The position numbers and the translations under genes are program-made. A stretch of 5,183 nt of DNA, taken from assembly GCA_017547265.1 (NCBI GenBank), contig JAFYQC010000312.1:1-5183 (forward strand). Direction: 5' to 3'. The notes beneath the pieces were generated by a model that did no database searches, was not told the origin of the DNA, and saw only the letters and a list, made by a program, of their open reading frames with translations. Source of the stretch: Kiritimatiellia bacterium. GTDB lineage: Bacteria > Verrucomicrobiota > Kiritimatiellia > RFP12 > UBA1067. This document shows positions 1 through 4,454 of the stretch, piece after piece; the stretch's first letter is position 1, and each line of letters begins with the position of its first letter.

Positions 1-19
1 ATCGCGGAGCAACAAATGA
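1..19 (+). CDS. Possible 3' end of an upstream gene (partial)
   Basis: The first bases, read from position 2, give S-R-S-N-K followed by a TGA stop at 17-19. That stop would overlap the glycosylase ATG at 16 as ATGA. The same 4-base overlap occurs at 654, 2427 and 3372, and as GTGA at 899, so an upstream gene ending here is plausible. Only five codons are visible, so neither the product nor the reality of the gene can be judged. Confidence 0.3.
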
Positions 20-657
20 ACTTCAGATACGGCAAGAAGGAGATGGAGTATCTCAAGTCGCGGGATAGGCGGCTTGGGGAGGTTATCGACCAGATCGGGC
101 GCATCAGCTGGACGGTCGAACCCGATCTCTTCTCAGCCATCGTCCAGAACATCGTCTCGCAACAAATTTCCGGCAAGGCAGCGGAGTCGATTCTCGCAAG
201 AGTTGGCGAACTGCTCGGGGAGATTACGCCGAAGGCCGTTGCAAAAACCGATATACAGGCTTTCCGCAGTTGCGGCGTTTCGCAGCGCAAGGCGGAATAC
301 ATCAAGGACTTTGCCGCCAAGGTCGTGTCGGGCGAACTAGACCTTGGCGCCGTCGCCAAGATGCCTGACGCAGAGGTAATCGCCACGCTCTCTTCCCTAC
401 GCGGCATCGGCATCTGGACGGCGGAAATGCTCTTGCTCTTTACCTTGCAACGCCCAGACGTCCTGAGCTACGGCGACCTCGGAATCCATCGCGGAATGCG
501 AATGGTCTACCGCCACCGCAAAATCACGAAGAAGCTTTTCGAGAAATACCGCCGCCGCCTCTCGCCTTGCGGCAGCATTGCAAGTCTCTATTTCTGGATG
601 GTCGCCGGCGGTGCCATCCCAAATCTCACCGACCCAGGAGGCGGAACACAGAAATGA
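16..657 (+). CDS. AlkA-like DNA-3-methyladenine glycosylase (HhH-GPD family)
   Basis: This 213-residue protein is a helix-hairpin-helix DNA glycosylase that would remove alkylated purines such as 3-methyladenine from DNA, the first step of base-excision repair in the cytoplasm. The early QNIVSQQIS segment (45-52) is typical of the family. The hairpin LRGIGIWTAEM (about 128-138) is followed by SYGDLGIHRGM (151-161), in which Asp154 fits the catalytic aspartate. No four-cysteine iron-sulfur cluster is visible, which argues against Nth/MutY. It is shorter than E. coli AlkA (about 282 residues) and lacks that protein's N-terminal domain, as many single-domain bacterial homologues do. The ATG at 16 has GGAG at 6-9; the ATG at 43 has an AAGGAG directly abutting it and would cut into the conserved start. 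The stop overlaps the next gene by 4 bases. The family is clear; exact substrate range is inferred. Confidence 0.92.
   Translation: MNFRYGKKEMEYLKSRDRRLGEVIDQIGRISWTVEPDLFSAIVQNIVSQQISGKAAESILARVGELLGEITPKAVAKTDIQAFRSCGVSQRKAEYIKDFAAKVVSGELDLGAVAKMPDAEVIATLSSLRGIGIWTAEMLLLFTLQRPDVLSYGDLGIHRGMRMVYRHRKITKKLFEKYRRRLSPCGSIASLYFWMVAGGAIPNLTDPGGGTQK
636..641 (+). promoter_or_regulatory. Ribosome binding site deciding the DUF1653 start
   Basis: A perfect AGGAGG lies inside the last codons of the glycosylase gene, 12 bases before the ATG at 654. It supports that start over the upstream in-frame ATG at 567, which would add residues without any resemblance to the family. Confidence 0.75.
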
Positions 658-902
658 ACGAAGAACAAGAAAAACTAATCGGCCGCGAGTTTCGACACTT
701 CAAGGGCAACCTCTACCGCCTCGAGGGATTCGCAAAGGATTCAGAGACGCTTGAGGAAATGGTTGTCTATCGCGCGCTATATGGAGAACACGGCCTTTGG
801 GTTCGTCCTGCAAAGATGTTCTTCGAGACAATAGAGCGCGACGGAAAACAGATGAAGCGGTTTGAACTCTTAGAGGAACCTAACGCGGAGAAAATGCAGT
901 GA
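654..902 (+). CDS. DUF1653 domain small protein
   Basis: This 82-residue protein matches the DUF1653 pattern almost end to end. It has HFKGNLYRLEGFAKDSETLEE (from residue 15; S30-E31-T32-L33-E34 at its core), then VVYRALYGEHGLWVRP (37-52) and an aromatic/acidic segment ending in KRFELL (68-73). Such proteins are small, probably beta-rich and soluble, and their biochemical function is not known to me. It starts within the glycosylase stop (ATGA) with a strong ribosome binding site, and its own TGA overlaps the GTG start of the thioesterase gene, so translation of the three genes is probably coupled. Whether it assists either neighbour cannot be told from sequence. There is no signal peptide or membrane segment. 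Confidence 0.88.
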   Translation: MNEEQEKLIGREFRHFKGNLYRLEGFAKDSETLEEMVVYRALYGEHGLWVRPAKMFFETIERDGKQMKRFELLEEPNAEKMQ

Positions 903-1636
903 GTGATACCTTTGGAGAATACTCTTGGGCTGTCAGGACGTATGAATGCGGTCCTAACGGCGCCGCTACGATGGCCTCCGTCTGCAACTGGCTACAGGAG
1001 GCGGCGAGTCTCAACGCCGAGGCGCTGGCCTTTTCGAAGTCAAACTTCGAGTCCGCCGGCGAGAACATATCATGGGTGCTTACGCGTCTCAAGGTGAAGA
1101 TGTCGCGATTCCCGAAGTGGGGCGAGACAGTCTCGATACTAACATTTCCGCGCGGTGGCCGACGGATTGTCGCGTGGCGTGATTTCGTCTTGTCGGGCGC
1201 GAACGGCGAGGAACTCGGACGTGCCACCAGCGAATGGATGCTCATCGACCTTTCATCCCGCAAGGTAGTCACGATTCCAGAAGCCGTGTTTGCGGCGGCG
1301 AACACGGTCAGGGAACCTGTTTTCGGCGACGAGCCGCTACCGAAGCTGCGCTGGGAATGTAGCGTTGCGTCCCCTGACGCACTCATATTCCGCGCACGAC
1401 GCGGCGACATCGACTTGAACGGGCATGTCAACAACGTCCATTATGTCGAATGGCTGATGGAAGGACGCCCCGACTCGGCGAGCCCGTGCCACGAACTCGA
1501 AATCGTGTTCAAGTCGGAGACGCTTGCAGGCGAAGAGGTGCGTGTCGAATCCGTCGAGACGGAACCAGAGGTCTTCGTTCACCGTGTATACGCTCCAGAC
1601 GGCCGCTACCATGTCTTGGCAAAGACTGCACGGTAG
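899..1636 (+). CDS. Acyl-ACP thioesterase (FatA/FatB family, double hotdog)
   Basis: This 245-residue protein is a bacterial acyl-acyl carrier protein thioesterase, which hydrolyses acyl-ACP to free fatty acid and ACP and so ends chain elongation in the cytoplasm. The first hotdog domain covers about residues 5-125, with NWLQEAASLNAEAL (30-43) and WVLTRLKVKM (59-68) typical of the family. The second, from about 150, carries D172-x-N174-x-H176-V-N-N, which matches the catalytic Asp-Asn-His set of plant FatB. E207 in FKSET (204-208) lines up with the catalytic Glu; the adjacent plant Cys is Thr208 here. It starts with GTG at 899, preceded by GGAG at 887-890, and overlaps the DUF1653 stop as GTGA; no nearer alternative start preserves the N-terminus. 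Length is normal for bacterial members, which lack the plant transit peptide. Chain-length preference cannot be read from sequence. Confidence 0.9.
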   Translation: MSDTFGEYSWAVRTYECGPNGAATMASVCNWLQEAASLNAEALAFSKSNFESAGENISWVLTRLKVKMSRFPKWGETVSILTFPRGGRRIVAWRDFVLSGANGEELGRATSEWMLIDLSSRKVVTIPEAVFAAANTVREPVFGDEPLPKLRWECSVASPDALIFRARRGDIDLNGHVNNVHYVEWLMEGRPDSASPCHELEIVFKSETLAGEEVRVESVETEPEVFVHRVYAPDGRYHVLAKTAR

Positions 1637-1651
1637 TCATAAAGAACAAAT

Positions 1652-2140
1652 ATGGAGCATAGTTTTTCAATCGTCCTTCTTCGGCCTGAAATCCCGCATA
1701 ACACAGGAGCGATTGGTCGGCTCTGTGTAGGGCTGGGAGTGCCGCTTCATCTCGTGAGGCCTCTTGGCTTTGCTCTCGATGACCGCTACATCGCCCGCGC
1801 AGGTCTCGACTACTGGCCACATCTCGATGTGACAATTCACGACACTTGGGAAGAGTATCTTGCTGCGGCAAAGCCAAAGCGGCTTTTCTTCCTTTCGACT
1901 CACGGCGAGAAATCACTTTACGAATGCAGCTTTTCCGAAGGCGACGCACTTGTGTTCGGCAACGAATCGTCAGGGCTGCCAAAGGATTTTTACGACCGCT
2001 ACAAAGAATCGCTTTTCAAGATACCAATGCCCGGAGAACACGCGCGAAGCATCAACCTTGCCAACGCCGTCTCCATCGCCGCATACGAGTGCTATAGGCA
2101 ACTAACCCATTGCCACCTTGCAAACAGCATCTGCATGTGA
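1652..2140 (+). CDS. trmL: tRNA (cytidine/uridine-34)-2'-O-methyltransferase TrmL (YibK, SPOUT family)
   Basis: This 162-residue protein is a SPOUT methyltransferase that uses S-adenosylmethionine to methylate the ribose of wobble nucleotide 34 in tRNA-Leu isoacceptors (role known from E. coli TrmL). The N-terminal LLRPEIPHNTGAIGRLC (9-25) is the family signature. GFALDDRYIARAGLDYW (39-55) matches E. coli closely, and the knotted cofactor-binding part is visible as FGNESSGLP (102-110), IPMPGEHARSINLANAVSIAAYE (124-146). Length agrees with E. coli (157 residues) and the protein appears to be the minimal catalytic domain acting as a dimer. It begins 15 bases after the thioesterase stop with only a weak purine-rich ribosome site, so it may depend on upstream translation. 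Its last codons contain the -35 element of the downstream toxin-antitoxin promoter. Confidence 0.93.
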   Translation: MEHSFSIVLLRPEIPHNTGAIGRLCVGLGVPLHLVRPLGFALDDRYIARAGLDYWPHLDVTIHDTWEEYLAAAKPKRLFFLSTHGEKSLYECSFSEGDALVFGNESSGLPKDFYDRYKESLFKIPMPGEHARSINLANAVSIAAYECYRQLTHCHLANSICM

Positions 2141-2146
2141 TACAAT
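2118..2146 (+). promoter_or_regulatory. Promoter of the toxin-antitoxin operon
   Basis: TTGCAA at 2118-2123 (4 of 6 to the sigma-70 -35 consensus) and TACAAT at 2141-2146 (5 of 6 to the -10) are separated by 17 bases. Transcription would begin near 2153, about 29 bases before the antitoxin ATG. The -35 lies within trmL. The region is AT-rich compared with its surroundings. This is prediction by eye; the sigma factor consensus of the host is not known. Confidence 0.55.
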
Positions 2147-2171
2147 ATGCACAGTTTAAATGAGCATATTG
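2143..2171 (+). promoter_or_regulatory. Palindromic operator of the toxin-antitoxin operon
   Basis: An imperfect 29-bp palindrome is centred at 2157. Its outer arms are perfect: CAATATGC at 2143-2150 and GCATATTG at 2164-2171. Inside them, one mismatch is followed by a further paired CA (2152-2153) with TG (2161-2162), and TT/AA pair next to the centre. It overlaps most of the -10 element and the start region, and ends next to the antitoxin ribosome site (GGAG 2171-2174). Antitoxins of the Phd/YefM and VapB types bind such palindromes and repress their own operon, so this is the likely operator. The palindrome is seen directly; its function is inferred. Confidence 0.65.
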
Positions 2172-2181
2172 GAGTAAACAG

Positions 2182-2430
2182 ATGAATGCCACAATGCTTG
2201 ACTTCAGAAGGCGTATGCCCGAAATCCAAGGCGCAATCTCTCGGCGTGAGCGTGTCACCGTCTCTTCACACGGACGGCCATGGGCCGTAATGGTCGCATG
2301 GGAAGACGCAAAGCCGAATGCGCCGTCCGCAAGGGATTGCGCAGCTGCCGGAATGTGGGCAGACCGCGACGACCTTACGTCGCCGACCGATTATGTCCGC
2401 AATCTCCGTGCGAAGCGGAGGTTCGCATGA
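2182..2430 (+). CDS. Antitoxin, Phd/YefM-like, of a VapC toxin pair
   Basis: This 82-residue protein has the shape of a type II antitoxin. The N-terminal half, with LDFRRRMPEI (6-15) and ERVTVSSHGRPWAVMV (23-38), resembles the DNA-binding dimerisation fold of Phd/YefM, where a short strand-turn segment of the type 'V-t-S-x-x-G-R-P-x-A-V-m-V' is usual. The C-terminal AAGMWADRDDLTSPTDYVRNLR (55-76) and its basic end look like the toxin-wrapping tail found in antitoxins that pair with VapC. It would neutralise the toxin by binding its active site and, with it, repress the operon through the palindrome upstream. GGAG at 2171-2174 sits 7 bases before the ATG. A second ATG at 2194 is less well placed. 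The stop overlaps the toxin start by 4 bases. Exact family (Phd versus another antitoxin fold) is uncertain. Confidence 0.82.
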   Translation: MNATMLDFRRRMPEIQGAISRRERVTVSSHGRPWAVMVAWEDAKPNAPSARDCAAAGMWADRDDLTSPTDYVRNLRAKRRFA

Positions 2431-2804
2431 TCTTCGACACCGACGTGATGATATGGGCTTTTCGCGGCAACGGAAAGGCACTTGATGCGATAGACGAGGC
2501 GACCACGCGCTCCATTTCCTCCGTCACATACATGGAACTTCTGCAAGGCGTCAGGAACAAGACGGAAATGCTTTCGATGAAGCGTTTCCTTTCAACACTT
2601 GGCTTCGCCACATTGCCTGTAACGGCAGAAATCTCAACTCGCGCTATTTCCATAATGGAGTCCTCGGCGCTCAAAAGCGACCTCGGCGTATGCGATGCGC
2701 TCATCTTCGCCACTGCTCTTGAAAACGGCGACACGCTTCTCAGCGGAAACGCAAAACACTTCAAAGAAGTCCCGCTGCTCGATGCGATGACATTCCGTGC
2801 ATAG
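2427..2804 (+). CDS. VapC-type PIN-domain ribonuclease toxin
   Basis: This 125-residue protein is a type II toxin with a single PIN domain, a magnesium-dependent ribonuclease fold; characterised VapC toxins cut tRNA or rRNA and stop translation. The acidic residues are in place: Asp4 in FDTDVMIW (3-10), Glu37 in SSVTYMELLQG (31-41), Asp90 in CDALIFATAL (89-98), and Asn108 in TLLSGNAKHF (103-112) at the position where a fourth Asp or Asn is usual. The active site therefore looks intact. The start ATG at 2427 overlaps the antitoxin TGA and follows GGAGG at 2417-2421; the frame is open upstream to an ATG at 2280, but that extension only shadows the antitoxin gene. Overlap favours coupled translation, with the antitoxin made first. 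The target RNA cannot be predicted. The TAG stop overlaps the ribosome site of the next gene. Confidence 0.92.
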   Translation: MIFDTDVMIWAFRGNGKALDAIDEATTRSISSVTYMELLQGVRNKTEMLSMKRFLSTLGFATLPVTAEISTRAISIMESSALKSDLGVCDALIFATALENGDTLLSGNAKHFKEVPLLDAMTFRA

Positions 2805-2807
2805 GAG
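2803..2807 (+). promoter_or_regulatory. Ribosome binding site overlapping the toxin stop
   Basis: AGGAG begins within the vapC TAG stop codon (2802-2804) and lies 10 bases before the flavin reductase ATG at 2818. Ribosomes ending on the toxin message would lie on this site, so the two genes are probably translationally linked if co-transcribed. Confidence 0.6.
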
Positions 2808-2817
2808 AAACTAAACG

Positions 2818-3375
2818 ATGAAAAAGAACCTTGGAAAGAAGAACTGGATGTTCCCGATGCCGGTGTTGATGATCGGCACATACGGGGAAGACGGAACGCC
2901 CGATGTGATGAACGCCGCTTGGGGCGGAATCACGCTCGAAGACGAGATAACGATTTGCATCGATACCTCGCACAAGACTTGGGAAAACATCGCCGCCCGC
3001 AAAGCATTTACAGTCGCTTTCGGCACTGCTGACAAGGTCGCGGCCTGCGACTACTTGGGGCTCGTCAGCGGCAACAAGACTCCCGACAAGGTCACGAAGA
3101 GCGGGCTTACAGTTACGAAGAGCAAATTCGTCGACGCGCCGATCATCAACGAACTGCCGCTCGTCCTTGAATGCGAGCTTGTCTCGATGAACGATGAAAA
3201 CTGCAATGTCGTCGGGAAGATTGTCAATTGCGCGGTCGAGGAAGCCGCGCTTACCGACGGCAAGCCAGACGCCGCGAAGATGAAGCCAATCTGCTTCGAC
3301 CCTTGCGCCCACGTCTATCGTATTATGAGCGATGCCGTCGCAACCGCATTCTCCGTAGGGAAGGAGTTAGCATGA
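2818..3375 (+). CDS. Flavin reductase family protein (flavoredoxin-like, FMN-binding)
   Basis: This 185-residue protein belongs to the flavin reductase-like, FMN-binding split-barrel family, with the flavoredoxin type of anaerobes the best fit. The N-terminal FPMPVLMIGTYGEDGTPDVMN (12-32), then AAWGGI (33-38), KTWENIAARKAFTVAFG (53-69), CDYLGLVSGNKTPDK (77-91) and a C-terminal DPCAHVYRIMSDAVATAFSVGKEL (161-184) follow the family pattern in order, and the length is normal. Such proteins bind FMN tightly and transfer electrons in the cytoplasm; the physiological partner is unknown. It is 13 bases after vapC, with its ribosome site overlapping that stop, and its own TGA overlaps the Nudix start (ATGA). 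I see no separate promoter between vapC and this gene, so it is probably transcribed from the toxin-antitoxin promoter or from further upstream. Confidence 0.88.
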   Translation: MKKNLGKKNWMFPMPVLMIGTYGEDGTPDVMNAAWGGITLEDEITICIDTSHKTWENIAARKAFTVAFGTADKVAACDYLGLVSGNKTPDKVTKSGLTVTKSKFVDAPIINELPLVLECELVSMNDENCNVVGKIVNCAVEEAALTDGKPDAAKMKPICFDPCAHVYRIMSDAVATAFSVGKELA

Positions 3376-3908
3376 CAGACTTAACTGAAAAGACACTTGC
3401 AACCGAACGCAAGTACACAGGCAAGATCATCAGCGTCGACCTTCTCGACATCGAGCTGCCGGATGGTCGCAAGGCGAAACGCGAGGTGATACGCCACGGT
3501 AACGCCGTCGCCATCGTCGCACGCCGCCCCGACGGAAAGTTCGTGTTCGTGAAGCAATATCGCAAGGCAGCAGAAGAGGCACTGATCGAGGTAATCGCGG
3601 GCGGGCTGGAGCCGGGCGAAGACCCGATAGAGGGCGCGAGGCGCGAGACAGCCGAAGAGACCGGCTACGAGGTGACTTCTATCAAGTTCCTCACGACTAT
3701 CATCTGCACTCCCGGCTACTGCGAGGAAAGAATACACCTCTACTTCGCTGAAATTTCCGACACCGCCCACGCGCAAGACCAGGATCCCGACGAGAATGTC
3801 TATCCGGTTGTCCTCTCTGAAGCCGAAGTCGAAGACGGAATCCGCAACGGCACCATCTTTGACTCAAAGACGCTCTCAGCATGGCTTTGCTGGAAGCTCT
3901 CGCGCTAA
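3372..3908 (+). CDS. Nudix hydrolase, probable ADP-ribose pyrophosphatase
   Basis: This 178-residue protein carries a Nudix box from Gly77 to Tyr99: G77, five residues, E83, seven residues, R91-E92, then E95-E96-T-G98. The Thr93 is a slightly unusual residue at a position that is normally hydrophobic; the metal-binding glutamates are all present. Pro114 lies about 16 residues after the box, the feature that marks ADP-ribose pyrophosphatases, and FVKQYR (59-64) before the box is also typical of them. The likely reaction is ADP-ribose to AMP and ribose 5-phosphate, clearing a toxic NAD breakdown product. The ATG at 3372 follows AAGGAG (3361-3366) by five bases and overlaps the flavin reductase stop; the open frame upstream back to 3228 lies within that gene and is not used. 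A pair with a flavoprotein hints at redox or NAD metabolism, but this is inference. Confidence 0.9.
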   Translation: MTDLTEKTLATERKYTGKIISVDLLDIELPDGRKAKREVIRHGNAVAIVARRPDGKFVFVKQYRKAAEEALIEVIAGGLEPGEDPIEGARRETAEETGYEVTSIKFLTTIICTPGYCEERIHLYFAEISDTAHAQDQDPDENVYPVVLSEAEVEDGIRNGTIFDSKTLSAWLCWKLSR

Positions 3909-3929
3909 TCTACGCTGCTCCGCGCGAGA
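3898..3929 (+). terminator. Stem-loop at the Nudix stop codon, possible terminator
   Basis: TCTCGCGC at 3898-3905 and GCGCGAGA at 3922-3929 are perfectly complementary and form an 8-bp G+C-rich stem with a 16-base loop that contains the TAA stop (3906-3908). No run of Ts follows, so it is not a classical intrinsic terminator. It could end the upstream operon with Rho, or protect the message 3' end, before the next promoter begins at 3937. Confidence 0.4.
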
Positions 3930-3936
3930 ACTCACA

Positions 3937-3964
3937 TTGACTTTAATCAGCGTTTTGATATATT
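3937..3964 (+). promoter_or_regulatory. Promoter of the PaaI thioesterase gene, with extended -10
   Basis: TTGACT at 3937-3942 (5 of 6 to the -35 consensus) is separated by 16 bases from TATATT at 3959-3964 (5 of 6 to the -10). TG at 3956-3957 one base before the -10 gives an extended -10. Transcription would start near 3971, leaving a leader of about 55 bases. It is the best promoter match in the window and lies in its only sizeable + strand intergenic gap (3909-4025), a locally AT-rich stretch. Confidence 0.65.
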
Positions 3965-3977
3965 ACGCATCACACAA

Positions 3978-3996
3978 GCCGCAGAAGCTGCGCGGC
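3978..3996 (+). other. Small hairpin in the PaaI gene leader
   Basis: GCCGC (3978-3982) can pair with GCGGC (3992-3996), and AG/CT add two pairs inside with a bulge; the alternative pairing CGCAG (3980-3984) with CTGCG (3988-3992) leaves a 3-base loop. The region lies between the predicted start of transcription and the ribosome site (AAAGGA, 4012-4017). It may affect message stability or translation, or it may be chance. Confidence 0.25.
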
Positions 3997-4025
3997 GAAG
4001 CGAAAACGAACAAAGGAAGACAAAA

Positions 4026-4415
4026 ATGACAATGGAAGAAGCCCGCGCCTACTTCTCGGAAGACCGGTTCGCCACCGAGAACGGAATAACGCTCGACGAG
4101 TTGGACGGCGAACATGCCGTGACTTCGATGACGCTTTCGCCTCGCCACAGGAACGCCTTCGGCGGTGTCATGGGCGGCGCGATATTCACCCTTGCCGATT
4201 TCGCCTTCGCTGCACTCACGAACGACCGTGAAAAAGTCACGGTGGCCCAGCAAGTCTCGATAAGCTACCTCTCTGCGACAAAAGGAACGCGGCTCATAGC
4301 GACGGCCCGCTACAGGAAGGACGGCCGCAGTTCGTGCGTCGTGAACGTCGATGTCGCAGACGACACCGGGCGCGACATCGCGCAGTTCGTCGGCACTGGC
4401 TTCAAGCTGAAATAG
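4026..4415 (+). CDS. PaaI family thioesterase (single hotdog)
   Basis: This 129-residue protein is a single-domain hotdog thioesterase of the PaaI type, which would hydrolyse acyl- or aryl-CoA thioesters, usually as a tetramer in the cytoplasm. The core motif runs HRNAFGGVMGGAIFTLADFAF (41-61): N43, the G-G at 50-51 and Asp58 in FTLADFAFA fit the PaaI active-site region, but the usual HGG is MGG here (Met49). The rest, with QQVSISYLSATKG (75-87) and a last strand ending in GTGFKLK, is as expected, and length is normal. The ATG at 4026 follows AAAGGA (4012-4017); an ATG at 4032 is less well spaced. It has its own promoter and is probably transcribed alone, facing the trkH-type gene. It is the second hotdog thioesterase in the window, but from a different subfamily than the acyl-ACP enzyme. 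Substrate unknown. Confidence 0.88.
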   Translation: MTMEEARAYFSEDRFATENGITLDELDGEHAVTSMTLSPRHRNAFGGVMGGAIFTLADFAFAALTNDREKVTVAQQVSISYLSATKGTRLIATARYRKDGRSSCVVNVDVADDTGRDIAQFVGTGFKLK

Positions 4416-4427
4416 GAGGCTGGTCAA

Positions 4428-4446
4428 GCACGGAAAGGCGCCGTGC
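4428..4446. terminator. Hairpin between convergent genes, possible bidirectional terminator
   Basis: GCACGG at 4428-4433 and CCGTGC at 4441-4446 form a 6-bp G+C-rich stem with a 7-base loop in the middle of the 39-base gap between the stops of the PaaI gene and the potassium transporter gene. Neither strand has a clear T run after the stem, so a terminator role rests mainly on its position between converging genes. Confidence 0.45.
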
Positions 4447-4454
4447 CAAAGGTA

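Noticed and set aside
880..1434. Antisense open frame of 184 codons opposite the acyl-ACP thioesterase
   Set aside because: It lies opposite a gene with clear family motifs, has no ribosome site I can see, and its translation shows no recognisable motif. Long antisense frames are expected with this codon bias.
1509..1982. Antisense open frame of 157 codons across the thioesterase end and trmL
   Set aside because: It spans two well supported + strand genes and their spacer, and its translation is a low-complexity, Arg-rich shadow.
2108..2140. TrmL C-terminal tail as a scar of toxin-antitoxin insertion
   Set aside because: The tail after YRQL is 11 residues, close to the 9-residue tail I recall for E. 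coli TrmL, so there is no sign of truncation or foreign extension.
2280..2426. N-terminal extension of the VapC frame back to an ATG at 2280
   Set aside because: The added residues lie wholly inside the antitoxin gene in another frame. The ATG at 2427 has GGAGG five bases upstream and puts the PIN-domain Asp at residue 4, as in other VapC proteins.
2375..3312. Two overlapping antisense frames (2375-2881 and 2761-3312) opposite vapC and the flavin reductase gene
   Set aside because: Both are shadows of motif-bearing genes, and the Ser-rich translation of the first is a typical reverse-strand artefact.
3228..3371. N-terminal extension of the Nudix frame back to 3228
   Set aside because: The extra 48 residues are an Arg-rich shadow of the flavin reductase gene, and the ATG at 3372 has an AAGGAG site and the usual ATGA overlap.
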